Shown here: piece after piece, positions 33,443 to 41,965 of the stretch | Layout: every line of letters starts with the position of its first letter | Position numbering within the stretch: the first letter of the stretch is position 1 | Source: Chloroflexota bacterium | Lineage (GTDB): Bacteria > Chloroflexota > UBA11872 | Direction: 5' to 3' | DNA length: 64,000 nucleotides | NCBI GenBank assembly: GCA_026706485.1 | Contig: JAPOYR010000013.1 | Coordinates: 248,001-312,000, forward strand | Position numbers and translations under genes: made by a program | Notes under the pieces: generated by a model | Told to the model about the DNA's origin: nothing | Database searches by the model: none | Seen by the model: only the letters and a program-made list of their open reading frames with translations

Positions 33443-34435
33443 CTAGGACCCCGTCGTTTCGAGACGCACTCGCGGGTCGATATAGGTATAGAGCACGTCG
33501 ACGAGCAGGTTTGCCACGGCATAGATGACGGCAGACAGCAGCACCAGACCCTGCACCACCGGATAGTCGCGGTCGATGATGGCGTCGATCAGGCGGAGAC
33601 CCAGTCCCTGGCGGTGGAACACGGCCTCGATGATCACGGCGCCGGCCAGCAAGCCACCGAACTCGAGGCCGATGACGGTGACTACGGGAATCAGGGCGTT
33701 GCGCAGCGCGTGCCCCATCACGACCACGCGCTCCTTCAGTCCTTTCGACCGCGCCGTGCGCACGTAGTCGCGGGACAGCACGTCCAGCATCGAGGAGCGG
33801 GTGAGTCGCGCCAGGATGGCGGATGCGGCCGTCCCTAGCGTCAGCGCCGGCAGGATCAGTTCCTTGCCATAGCCGTTGGAAACCGCCGGCAACATGCCTA
33901 CGCCGTCATCCGTCTGCCACTTGATGGCGAACACCAGGATCAGGAGCAAGCCAACGAAGAAGGGCGGGAACGAGATGCCAAGGATGGCGAACATCTGCGC
34001 GCCGTAGTCAACAAAGGTGTGGCGTTTGATGGCCGATATCACGCCCGCTCCGACGCCGATGGTGATGGCCACCGCCATGCTCGCCATCGTCAGCGCAAAC
34101 GTCGCCGGCCAGTGACTCGCAATCATGTCCACGACCGGGCGCCGGTAGGCAATCGACGTCCCGAGGTCCCCGCGCAAGACATCCCAGACGTAGAGGACGA
34201 ACTGGTGCGGCGGCGATTTGTCCAGGTTGTAGCTCTCCCGCAGCCTCTCGAGCGCCTTCCGGCTGACTTCGCCGCCCTCGCGGCTGGTCGCGCCGGAGCC
34301 GCCGATTTCGCCCGATTGGAAAAAGATCTCGATCGGGTCGCCCGGGATCAGCCGCATGAGCACGAACACCACGATCAGCACGCCAAAGAGGACGGGGATC
34401 ATGTAGAGGACGCGGCGGATGATGTATCCAACCAT
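33443..34435 (-). CDS. ABC importer permease, DppB-like (module 1)
   Basis: Inner-membrane permease of the dipeptide/oligopeptide/oligosaccharide class, 330 residues, about six helices. It starts with the family signature MVGYIIRRVLYMIPVLFGVL. The cytoplasmic EAA loop that docks to the ATPase is SRDYVRTARSKGL, followed by HALRNALIPVVTVIG. It ends with LYTYIDPRVRLE. The loop after the first helix carries a Gly/Ser/Glu-rich insertion (about residues 38-60). Third gene of module 1, after a DppC-like permease and a binding protein. No ATPase gene is adjacent. Confidence 0.93.
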   Translation of the reverse strand: MVGYIIRRVLYMIPVLFGVLIVVFVLMRLIPGDPIEIFFQSGEIGGSGATSREGGEVSRKALERLRESYNLDKSPPHQFVLYVWDVLRGDLGTSIAYRRPVVDMIASHWPATFALTMASMAVAITIGVGAGVISAIKRHTFVDYGAQMFAILGISFPPFFVGLLLILVFAIKWQTDDGVGMLPAVSNGYGKELILPALTLGTAASAILARLTRSSMLDVLSRDYVRTARSKGLKERVVVMGHALRNALIPVVTVIGLEFGGLLAGAVIIEAVFHRQGLGLRLIDAIIDRDYPVVQGLVLLSAVIYAVANLLVDVLYTYIDPRVRLETTGS

Positions 34436-34466
34436 GGCTACGTCATTCTAACGGTGGAATCGGACG

Positions 34467-34504
34467 GCAGGCGCCCGACCGCCGGTTGACGGTCGGGCGC
34501 CTGC
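34467..34504 (-). promoter_or_regulatory. Intercistronic hairpin, importer module 1
   Basis: Perfect 15-bp stem (GCAGGCGCCCGACCG / CGGTCGGGCGCCTGC) with an 8-nt loop, placed between the binding-protein stop and the permease start. No U-run follows. Such a structure could protect the upstream mRNA from 3' exonucleases and so raise binding protein over permease. Confidence 0.7.
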
Positions 34505-34520
34505 GGCATTCCGAGAGTCG

Positions 34521-36512
34521 CTACTCCTGGGTGCTGTAGAACTGCCCGTAGCTGGGCAGGTAGTCAATACCCAAGTGCAGCACGCCGCCGATGCGGTCCG
34601 GGTTGGACAGCCACGGCAGGTAGTCGTGCACCAACGGGATGGCGACCGCGTTCTCCATGAGGTAGAGCTCGGCTTCCTCCCAGATGGCTCGCTGCTCGTC
34701 CGGATCGAAGCTGGCCCGCGCGGCGTCCAGCAGACCGTCGATCTTCGCGCCCTCCGTCGCGGTGGCCGGAACGCCGTCCCACTCGAAGAACGAGTAGGCG
34801 CGACCCGGTCGACCGTAGAAGGACGTGTGGAAGCGGTCGTACAGCACGTCGCCGTTCGGCCCCGCCACGCCGATCCACGTGGTGTGGAAGGCGCCGTCCT
34901 GGGCCTGCTCGCGGTGCGTGGCCTCATCCATCTTCGGGATGTTCACCTGGATGCCCAGGCTCCGCTCGACATCCAGCTTGAACAGCTCGACCACGGGATC
35001 GCCGCGGTCGGGGTAGCTGATTTCAAGCTTGCGGCCGTCCGGCGCATAGCGGAAGCCGTCGTCGCCCATGGCGTAGCCGGCCTCGTCAAGCAGCGCGCTG
35101 CCCTTGGCCGGGTCGTACGTGTAGAGCTGACCGGCCTCGGCGCTGCGGCCCACGGTGCCCGGCACCAGCAGGTTGCTGATGTTGGTGGGAGCCGTGCCGC
35201 CGTTGGCGCGCACCGTCACGGTTCGCCGGTCGACGCCGAACAGCAGCGCCTTGCGCACCGCCAGGTCGTCCAGCGGCCAGAGCTGCGTGTGCAGCGGCAT
35301 GTACTGACCCATGCCCGGCGCGGCGAATCCGATGACGTGGTACTTCGGGTTCTCGGACACCCGCTTGTAGTCGGCGAACGACCAGTTCAGCAGGATGTCG
35401 ACTTCGCCCGCCTCGAAGGCCTGGGCGTTGTCGGTCATGTTGAAGCCGAAGATCTGCGACCGCATGCGGTCGGGATACGCCGGACCCTGGTTCGGCAAGT
35501 ACGACGGGCCCCAGGCCCACTTGTCGAACCGCTCGCCGACGATCTTCACGTCGTCTTCCCACTCCAGCATCTTGAAGGGGCCGGTGCCGACCGGATGTCG
35601 GTCGAGGTCCTCGCCCATCTCCGTAATGGCCTTCGGCGAAGCGAACACCACGTGCTGGTGAGCGATGAACTTGAGGAAGAATGCCTGCGGCTGGTCCGTG
35701 TGGAACCTGACCGTGAAGTCGTTGACCTTCTCGACGCCGGAAATGCCGGCGATGTCACGCACCACGTGACCGCGCGGCAGCTCCTCGTCCAGGAACCGAT
35801 CGAAGTTGAAAAGCAGGGCGTCCGCGTCGAACGGCGTCTCGTCGTGGAAGAGCACGTCGTTCCGCAGCGGCACCGTCCAGCTCAGCTTGTCGTCCGAAAC
35901 CTCGGGCAGGTCGGAGGCCAGCGTCGGCAGAATCGCGTTCCCCGGGCCGTAGTTGTACAGCAGCTCGTAGAACATGTTCGCCGGCTCGGCGGTGCGTCCG
36001 CCCCACGTCGCCGGGTCGAAGTTCGTCGGGTTGCCGAAGGTCATGTAGCTGACCTCGCCGCCAACCTTGGGGTCCCACGGCTTCAGGCCGATGTTGACCG
36101 CCGAGTCGAGATTGTGGATGTCGATGCCCGGCGCGCGCTCGGCGGCCTGCTCGACGATCTTCTCGACGACTCGCTCGACGACCTTCTGGACTTCAACCTC
36201 GCGGACCACGTCGCGGGTGACGACCTTCTCGACCTCGACCTCTTTGATGGTCTCGACCGGGACTTCCTTGATCACCTCTTTGGTGACGACCGTCTCGACC
36301 GGGACTTCCTTCACCACTTCCTTGGTGACGACCGTCTCGACCGGAACTTCCTTCACCACCTCTTTGACTTCGGTGACCGTGACCGTGACCGTCCGCTCGA
36401 CGACCTCGGCCTCGCCGCACGCGGCCAGAGCGGCAACTCCAACACCGCCCGCCAGCGCCGCCGCCCCACCGCGGAGCAGCTTGCGACGACTCAAAGACTT
36501 ACTCGGACCCAT
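34521..36512 (-). CDS. ABC importer substrate-binding lipoprotein, SBP family 5 (module 1)
   Basis: Extracytoplasmic solute receptor of the DppA/OppA class, 663 residues. The N-terminus SLSRRKLLRGG is twin-arginine-like, and the lipobox LAAC ends at Cys32. Residues about 37-115 form a low-complexity Val/Lys/Glu linker built from repeats such as KEVPVETVVTKEVV. The binding domain follows (from VGGEVSYMTFGNPTNFDP to the C-terminus), with family landmarks WTVPLRNDVLFHDETPFDADA and NPKYHVIG. The ATG at 36512 was preferred over one two codons upstream because GGAGG lies at the right distance. The linker probably holds the receptor away from the membrane. The ligand may be a peptide or oligosaccharide. 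Confidence 0.93.
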   Translation of the reverse strand: MGPSKSLSRRKLLRGGAAALAGGVGVAALAACGEAEVVERTVTVTVTEVKEVVKEVPVETVVTKEVVKEVPVETVVTKEVIKEVPVETIKEVEVEKVVTRDVVREVEVQKVVERVVEKIVEQAAERAPGIDIHNLDSAVNIGLKPWDPKVGGEVSYMTFGNPTNFDPATWGGRTAEPANMFYELLYNYGPGNAILPTLASDLPEVSDDKLSWTVPLRNDVLFHDETPFDADALLFNFDRFLDEELPRGHVVRDIAGISGVEKVNDFTVRFHTDQPQAFFLKFIAHQHVVFASPKAITEMGEDLDRHPVGTGPFKMLEWEDDVKIVGERFDKWAWGPSYLPNQGPAYPDRMRSQIFGFNMTDNAQAFEAGEVDILLNWSFADYKRVSENPKYHVIGFAAPGMGQYMPLHTQLWPLDDLAVRKALLFGVDRRTVTVRANGGTAPTNISNLLVPGTVGRSAEAGQLYTYDPAKGSALLDEAGYAMGDDGFRYAPDGRKLEISYPDRGDPVVELFKLDVERSLGIQVNIPKMDEATHREQAQDGAFHTTWIGVAGPNGDVLYDRFHTSFYGRPGRAYSFFEWDGVPATATEGAKIDGLLDAARASFDPDEQRAIWEEAELYLMENAVAIPLVHDYLPWLSNPDRIGGVLHLGIDYLPSYGQFYSTQE
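36255..36370 (-). repeat. 42-bp tandem repeat inside binding-protein linker (module 1)
   Basis: Two full 42-bp units (36255-36296, 36297-36338) and a partial third encode the 14-residue repeat KEVPVETVVTKEVV. The related genes at 38934 and 52119 have similar but less regular repeats, so the linker length can change by slippage or recombination. Confidence 0.8.
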
Positions 36513-36622
36513 AGACATTCCCCTCCCATTTGGGGTGATCGTGCATGCACGCGGCGCGCATCCTACACGACTCTTGTGAATCAGGCACACGTTTTTCTAT
36601 TGCTGGTACGAAGTCGGCGCGC

Positions 36623-37537
36623 TCAGTGGGACCACGCCCCCGCTTGCGGATCGAGCGCCTCACGCAACCCGTCGCCCAGGAGATTGATCGAGAGCACCGT
36701 GATGGCGATCGCCAGGCCGTTGAAGGTCGAGATCCACCACGACGACCGCAGCAGATGCCGGCTCGACGACAGCTCCAGGCCCCACTCGGGCGACGGGCGC
36801 TCGGCGCCCAGGCCCAGGAAGCTCAAGCCCGCGGCGGCCAGGATGGCCCCGCCCAATCCCAGCGTGGCCATGATCAGGATCGGACTGACGATGTTCGGCA
36901 AAATGTGGCGCAGCATGATGCGCGTGTCGGACATGCCCACGGCGCGTGCCGCCCGCACATACACCAGCTCTCGGGCGGCGAGCGTCGTCGAACGCACCAC
37001 GCGCGCATAGAACGGGATGCCGGCCACTCCCAGCGCGATCATGGCGTTGTTCAGGCCAGACCCGAGAGCGGCGACGACCGTCATCGCCAGCAGCAATCCC
37101 GGAAACGCCAGCATCACGTCGATGATCCGGCTGATCACCATGTCCACCCAGCGCCCGAAATAGCCCGCCGACAACCCAATCAGCGTGCCGACGATGGCCG
37201 AAATCGTCACCGCCGAGAACCCGACGCGAAGCGAAATCCGGGAGCCGCGCACGATGCGGCTGAAGACATCGCGCCCGATGTCATCGGTGCCCAGCGGATG
37301 GCCTTCCGAACCCGGAGGCAGGTTGGCCGCCAGAATGTCGAAATGGTTCTCCGGTTCGGTCGCGATCAAATCGGCAAAGATCGCCGCAAGCGAGATGACG
37401 ATCAAAATGCCCAGCCCCGCCAGGGCCGCCTTGTTCCGTCGCAGCCGCCGCCACGCCATCGTCCACTCGCTGCGCGGTTTGGGCGCAGCAGCGGCCTCGA
37501 GCCCGGATTCGCCCTCAGCCAGCGTGTCGGTGGTCAA
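36623..37537 (-). CDS. ABC importer permease, DppC-like (module 1)
   Basis: Second inner-membrane permease of module 1, about 304 residues. It begins with a cytoplasmic segment PKPRSEWTMAWRRLRRNKAAL, then the first helix, then the periplasmic motif HPLGTDDIGRDVFSRIVRGS. The EAA loop is YVRAARAVGMSDTRIMLRHI, and the end is LGDGLREALDPQAGAW. A TTG at 37537 is proposed as start because AAGGAG lies 5 nt before it and the length then equals the module 3 homologue; GTG at 37543 is the alternative. First gene of the minus-strand module 1, divergent from module 2. Confidence 0.9.
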   Translation of the reverse strand: MTTDTLAEGESGLEAAAAPKPRSEWTMAWRRLRRNKAALAGLGILIVISLAAIFADLIATEPENHFDILAANLPPGSEGHPLGTDDIGRDVFSRIVRGSRISLRVGFSAVTISAIVGTLIGLSAGYFGRWVDMVISRIIDVMLAFPGLLLAMTVVAALGSGLNNAMIALGVAGIPFYARVVRSTTLAARELVYVRAARAVGMSDTRIMLRHILPNIVSPILIMATLGLGGAILAAAGLSFLGLGAERPSPEWGLELSSSRHLLRSSWWISTFNGLAIAITVLSINLLGDGLREALDPQAGAWSH

Positions 37538-37917
37538 CCTCACTCCTTCGCGTGAAATACCGACCAAATCGCAGCAGTAGCTGCGTCCGCCCCAGCGGTC
37601 GCCCGCCAACGCTACCACTTTGGAAATGCCGGCCCGTCGGACGATTCGAACCACGTGTGCGTCGAGCCGTGGAACGCACAAACCGGCGCAGCGTCCCAAA
37701 TAGTCGCTCACCCGTGCAAGCGCGCCGCCTGCCAGATTGACACGACGGCGCGCCACGCCTTACGTTCCGCCTTGAGGTGACGGCTCGCCTCCGGCGAGTC
37801 GTTCGGATGCATCTCGCTTATCGGTGCATCCGTGGCGTTGTCCGGCCCGAGCCGCCTGGAACCATTGACGGTCTCCGAGGCGGAGCCCACCTCGCGCAGA
37901 CAGGCGGGGGAGCGGGT
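37538..37917. other. Divergent control region between importer modules 1 and 2
   Basis: 380 bp separating two divergent DppC-like genes. No gene is supported. It should hold both promoters. The clearest structure is an 8-bp inverted repeat at 37804-37832. A smaller hairpin (CTCGCC / GGCGAG) lies nearby at about 37785-37800. Confidence 0.6.
37804..37832. promoter_or_regulatory. Inverted repeat, possible shared operator
   Basis: Perfect 8-bp arms CGGATGCA and TGCATCCG separated by 13 bp, midway between the two divergent importer modules. Size and symmetry fit a dimeric regulator site. No regulator gene is present in the window. Confidence 0.4.
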
Positions 37918-38853
37918 GTGTCGACGGACGCCCTAAGAGAGCCGACCAGCGCAACAGCGCAAGACCCACTCGAACTGCGTCCGCCGCGCAGCGAGTGGCA
38001 GATGTCCTATCGCCGCTTTTACCGCCACAAAGCAGCCGTTCTCGGCCTTTCGATCCTCATCATCATCAGTATCGGCGCGATCTTCGCGGACGTGATCGCC
38101 ATCGAGCCCGAGGAGACGTTCTACAGCTTCGATGAGTTGCAGACCAAGAAATGGCTGCCGCCGTTGACCGACGGCCACCTCATGGGCACGGACGACATCG
38201 GGCGCGACGTGTTCAGCCGCGTGGTCCGCGGCTCCCGAGTCTCGCTGCGCGTCGGATTCTTCGCGGTCGGCATTGCCAGCATCGCCGGCACGCTGTTCGG
38301 TCTCGCCGCCGGCTACTTCGGCGGGTGGGTCGACCAGGTGGTCAGCCGAGCCATCGACGTGATGCTGGCCTTCCCCGACTTGCTGCTGGCGATTGCGATC
38401 TTGGCGGCGCTCGGGCCCAGTCTCGTAAACGCCATGGTGGCGCTGGGCCTGGCGGGGATCCCCGGCTATGCGCGCGTCGTTCGAGGCGCCACGCTGGCCG
38501 CGCGCGAGCTGGTCTACGTGCGGGCCGCGCGCGCCGTGGGTATGTCGGACACCCGCATCATGCTGCGCCACATCCTGCCCAACGTGCTCAGCCCGATCCT
38601 GATCATGATGACCCTGGGCCTCGGCGGCGCCATCCTCGCCGCTTCCGCGCTGGGATTTCTCGGCCTGGCCGCCGACCCGCCGACCCCGGAGTGGGGCAGC
38701 GAGCTCAACCTCTCGCGCGCCTACCTGCGGACCGCCTGGTGGGTGTCCACGTTCAATGGAGCGGCCATCGCCGTCACGGTCCTGTCGGTCAACATGGTCG
38801 GCGACGGCCTGCGCGAGGCGCTCGACCCGCAGGCCAGCTCGTGGGCACGCTAA
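37918..38853 (+). CDS. ABC importer permease, DppC-like (module 2)
   Basis: Inner-membrane permease, about 311 residues, close homologue of the other two DppC-like proteins. Conserved parts are PPRSEWQMSYRRFYRHKAAV, DGHLMGTDDIGRDVFSRVVR, the EAA loop YVRAARAVGMSDTRIMLRHI and the end GDGLREALDPQASSWAR. GTG at 37918 was chosen because GGGGGAG lies 5 nt before it. A longer in-frame reading has no conserved sequence and would extend into the control region. First gene of plus-strand module 2. Confidence 0.9.
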   Translation: MSTDALREPTSATAQDPLELRPPRSEWQMSYRRFYRHKAAVLGLSILIIISIGAIFADVIAIEPEETFYSFDELQTKKWLPPLTDGHLMGTDDIGRDVFSRVVRGSRVSLRVGFFAVGIASIAGTLFGLAAGYFGGWVDQVVSRAIDVMLAFPDLLLAIAILAALGPSLVNAMVALGLAGIPGYARVVRGATLAARELVYVRAARAVGMSDTRIMLRHILPNVLSPILIMMTLGLGGAILAASALGFLGLAADPPTPEWGSELNLSRAYLRTAWWVSTFNGAAIAVTVLSVNMVGDGLREALDPQASSWAR

Positions 38854-38933
38854 AATGCCGTCACCGAAAGGGTCTATGCCTGAATCACGATTTCAGCCGG
38901 CAATAGACGTGTCGTGCACAGGGGAGGTGTCCG

Positions 38934-40913
38934 ATGGGGAGTAAAGGATTGGTAACCCGGCGCAAGGTCATGCGCGGGGGGTTGGCCGCCTTGGCCGGCG
39001 GCGTCGGCGCGGCCGCGCTTGCCGCGTGCGGCGAAGCCGAGGTCGTCGAGAAGACGGTCACGGTGACGGTCACCGAAGTCAAAGAGGTGATCAAGGAAGT
39101 TCCGGTCGAAGTCCCGGTCACCAAGGAAGTCGAGGTCGAGCGGGTCGTCGTCAAGGAAGTCCCGGTCGAAACCATCAAGGAAGTGCCCGTCGAGACGATC
39201 AAAGAGGTCGAGGTCGAAAAGGTCGTCGAGAAGGAAGTCGTCAAAGAGGTCTTTGTCGAGAAGGTCGTCATCGAAGAGAAGCTGGTCGAGCGCGCCAAGG
39301 AGTTGGTGCCCGGCATCAACATCTTCAGCTACCCCGACGTCATTCCGCTGGGGCCCTACAACCCAACCGTCGGCGGCGAGGTGAGCTACCCGACCTTTGG
39401 CAATGCCAACAGCTATCACCCGCTGCGCGCGGCCAGCCGAGCGTCGGTTGAGATCGGCAACATGATCCACGAGCCGCTCTACGTGCTTGGCGCGGGCAAT
39501 GACTTTGCCCCGCTCCTGGCCGCGGGCTCCGAGGTTCAGGACGACCGCACGCAGTGGCGCATTCGCCTGCGCAACGACGTGGTCTTCCACAACGACGAGC
39601 CGTTCAACGCCGACACCGTGATCTCGAACTTCGAAGAAATCTTCGACGAGAGCATCGTGCGCGGCGGCATCGTCGGCTTCGCCAACGAGCTCAACAAGGT
39701 CGAGAAGGTCGACGACTTCACGGTCGACTTCTTCACCAAGATCCCGAACGCGCTTTTCCACAAGCCACTCACCCGCGGCTATCGGCCGTGGCCGTTGGTG
39801 GCCAAGGAAATGGGCGATGACTTCGACTTCAACCCGATCGGGACCGGTCCCTTCAAGTTCGAGAGTTGGACCGACAACGTCGAGCTCGTCGGCACGCGGT
39901 TCGACAAGTACGGCTGGGCGCCGTGGTACTCCGCGAACCAGGGTCCGGCATACGCGGATCGAGCCGTCGGCAAGGTCCTGTCGAACGACAGCACGGCGCG
40001 GATCAACGCGATGGAGGCGGGCGAGGTCAGCTTCCTGCTCCACTTCGTGTTCCCGCACGTGCAGCGCATCTCGACGAACCCGAGCTTCCGAGTGCTGGGC
40101 ATCCTGAACGAGGGCATGCCGCAGTACATGCCGATCAACACGCAGCTGTTCCCGACGGACGACGTCGAGGTTCGCCGCGCGATGATCGAAGGCATCGACC
40201 GGCGCACGGTCACCGTGCGCGCCAACGGCGGCGTTCCGCCGGTAGTCGTCAGCAACTGCCTCACGTCGGAGGCGGTCAAGGGCTACAACCCGGAGGTCAA
40301 CAACCTCTACACCTTCGACGTGCAGAAGGCGCAGGCGCGGCTCGACGCCGCCGGCTGGACGCTGGGCGACGACGGCTTCCGCTACAACTCGGACGGCGAG
40401 CTGCTCGAGATCGTCTTCCCGGACACCGGCTTCCCGGTGCGCGAGCTGTTCAAGCTCGACGTCGAGAAGTCCCTCGGCATCTCGGTGCAGATTCCGAAGA
40501 TGGAAGGCAGCACGTTCAACGAGCAGATGCAGAACGGCGCCTTCCACGCGGCGTACGTGGGTGTCGGCGGACCGGACGGCGACGTGCTGTGGGACCGCTT
40601 CCACACGTCCGTCTACGGGCTGCCGGGGCGCGCCTACTCGCGCTGGATGTACACGGACCCGCCCGGAGAGGCCACGCCAGGCGTGGAGCTGGATGCGCTG
40701 CTCGACGGCGCGCGGGTCGAGTTCGACGAGGCCAAGCGGATCGATCTGTGGCAGCGGGCGAGCCACATCATCATGGACAACGCCTTGATGATTCCGTTCG
40801 TCACCGAGTTCCTCAGCTGGATCGCCAACACCGACATCGTCGGCGGGAACCTCTACGTCGGGAACTTCGCGTTGCCGATTTGGAGCGACTGGTACGACAA
40901 GCGGGTCGGCTAG
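38934..40913 (+). CDS. ABC importer substrate-binding lipoprotein, SBP family 5 (module 2)
   Basis: Solute receptor of 659 residues, homologous to the module 1 and 3 receptors. It has a twin-arginine-like VTRRKVMRGG and lipid-anchored Cys32 (LAAC), as in the other two. The KEV linker spans about residues 36-120 (KEVIKEVPVEVPVTKEVEVE and similar). The binding domain starts at VGGEVSYPTFGNANSYHPL. The start is supported by GGGGAGG 6 nt upstream. It lies 80 nt after the DppC-like gene. Divergence of the binding domain between modules suggests different ligands. Confidence 0.93.
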   Translation: MGSKGLVTRRKVMRGGLAALAGGVGAAALAACGEAEVVEKTVTVTVTEVKEVIKEVPVEVPVTKEVEVERVVVKEVPVETIKEVPVETIKEVEVEKVVEKEVVKEVFVEKVVIEEKLVERAKELVPGINIFSYPDVIPLGPYNPTVGGEVSYPTFGNANSYHPLRAASRASVEIGNMIHEPLYVLGAGNDFAPLLAAGSEVQDDRTQWRIRLRNDVVFHNDEPFNADTVISNFEEIFDESIVRGGIVGFANELNKVEKVDDFTVDFFTKIPNALFHKPLTRGYRPWPLVAKEMGDDFDFNPIGTGPFKFESWTDNVELVGTRFDKYGWAPWYSANQGPAYADRAVGKVLSNDSTARINAMEAGEVSFLLHFVFPHVQRISTNPSFRVLGILNEGMPQYMPINTQLFPTDDVEVRRAMIEGIDRRTVTVRANGGVPPVVVSNCLTSEAVKGYNPEVNNLYTFDVQKAQARLDAAGWTLGDDGFRYNSDGELLEIVFPDTGFPVRELFKLDVEKSLGISVQIPKMEGSTFNEQMQNGAFHAAYVGVGGPDGDVLWDRFHTSVYGLPGRAYSRWMYTDPPGEATPGVELDALLDGARVEFDEAKRIDLWQRASHIIMDNALMIPFVTEFLSWIANTDIVGGNLYVGNFALPIWSDWYDKRVG

Positions 40914-40965
40914 CCGAAAGGACTTGGCGCACGCAACTGGGTAGCTAAAGGGATCAGGCGCAGGC

Positions 40966-41937
40966 ATGGGTGGCTACATCATCCGACGCGTCCTCTACAC
41001 GATTCCCGTCGTGTTGGGAGTGTTGGTGACGACGTTCATCCTCCTGCGCCTGATCCCGGGCGACCCGGTTGATCTGTTCTATCTCGGCGGCCAGGACCCG
41101 TCAGGCACCGTGTCGTTCGTCGTTACGCCCTCGCAGCAGAGCGCCTACGACGCCCTGCGCAAGGAATTCAATCTCGACAAGCACATCGTCCACCAGTTCT
41201 TCATTTACCTCTGGGACTTCATTCGGTTCGACTTCGGCAAGTCAATTCGGTCGCAGCGTCCGATCAACGAGATCATCGGGGACCACTGGCCGGCCACGAT
41301 TCAGCTCACCTTGGCCGGGATGGGCCTCGCGCTGTTCATTGGCATTGGCGCCGGCGTGATCTCAGCGATCCGCCACCACACGTGGATCGACTACGCCTCG
41401 CAGAGCTTTGCGGTCTTCGGCGTATCCATCCCGAGCTTTTTCCTCGGCGTCATCCTGGTCATGATCTTCAGCGTCGCGCTCGGGTGGCTGCCGGCGATCT
41501 CCAACGGCCACGGCAAGGAGCTCATCTTGCCGGGGATCACCCTGGGTACGGCCGCGTCGGCGATTCTTGCCCGCTTGATGCGGTCCTCCATGCTCGACGT
41601 GCTGTCGCGTGACTACATCCGCACCGCGCGCGCCAAGGGTCTGCGCGAGCGCGCCGTCATCTGGCTGCACGCGCTGCGAAACGCGCTGATCCCGGTGGTC
41701 ACGGTCGCCGGCCTGGCCTTCGGCGGTCTGCTCACCGGCACGGTCATCATCGAGTCGGTCTTTACTCGCCAGGGTCTCGGACTCCAGCTCATCTCCGCCA
41801 TCACCCAGCGCGACTATCCGGTCGTTCAGGGCCTCGTGATGCTCGCCGCGCTCCTCTACGCCGGCATGAACCTCGTCGTCGACATCCTCTACACCTATAT
41901 CGACCCGCGCGTCCGGCTCGTCCGCGCATCCGTCTAA
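40966..41937 (+). CDS. ABC importer permease, DppB-like (module 2)
   Basis: Inner-membrane permease of 323 residues. It starts MGGYIIRRVLYTIPVVLGVL, has the EAA loop SRDYIRTARAKGLRERAVI, and ends LYTYIDPRVRLVRASV. It follows the receptor gene after 52 nt. Unlike modules 1 and 3 there is no strong hairpin in this gap. It converges on the enolase-superfamily gene, whose stop is 28 bp away. Confidence 0.93.
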   Translation: MGGYIIRRVLYTIPVVLGVLVTTFILLRLIPGDPVDLFYLGGQDPSGTVSFVVTPSQQSAYDALRKEFNLDKHIVHQFFIYLWDFIRFDFGKSIRSQRPINEIIGDHWPATIQLTLAGMGLALFIGIGAGVISAIRHHTWIDYASQSFAVFGVSIPSFFLGVILVMIFSVALGWLPAISNGHGKELILPGITLGTAASAILARLMRSSMLDVLSRDYIRTARAKGLRERAVIWLHALRNALIPVVTVAGLAFGGLLTGTVIIESVFTRQGLGLQLISAITQRDYPVVQGLVMLAALLYAGMNLVVDILYTYIDPRVRLVRASV

Positions 41938-41965
41938 CGCGCAAACACCCTAAGCGTCCGCCGGG

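Noticed and set aside
36240-36400. Regular short repeats at first resembling a CRISPR-like or satellite array
   Set aside because: The period is 42 bp without spacers, and the repeats are in frame within the receptor gene, encoding the KEV linker.
34575-37010. 811-codon plus-strand open frame opposite importer module 1, and similar frames opposite modules 2 and 3
   Set aside because: These are antisense images of receptor and permease genes. Their LDD-type repeats are the complement of the KEV linker.
37640-37660. GATTCGAACC, resembling the T-loop of a tRNA
   Set aside because: No matching acceptor, D or anticodon stems can be built around it on either strand.
40914-40965. Expected intercistronic hairpin in importer module 2
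   Set aside because: No stem longer than about 5 bp could be built, so this module appears to lack the element.
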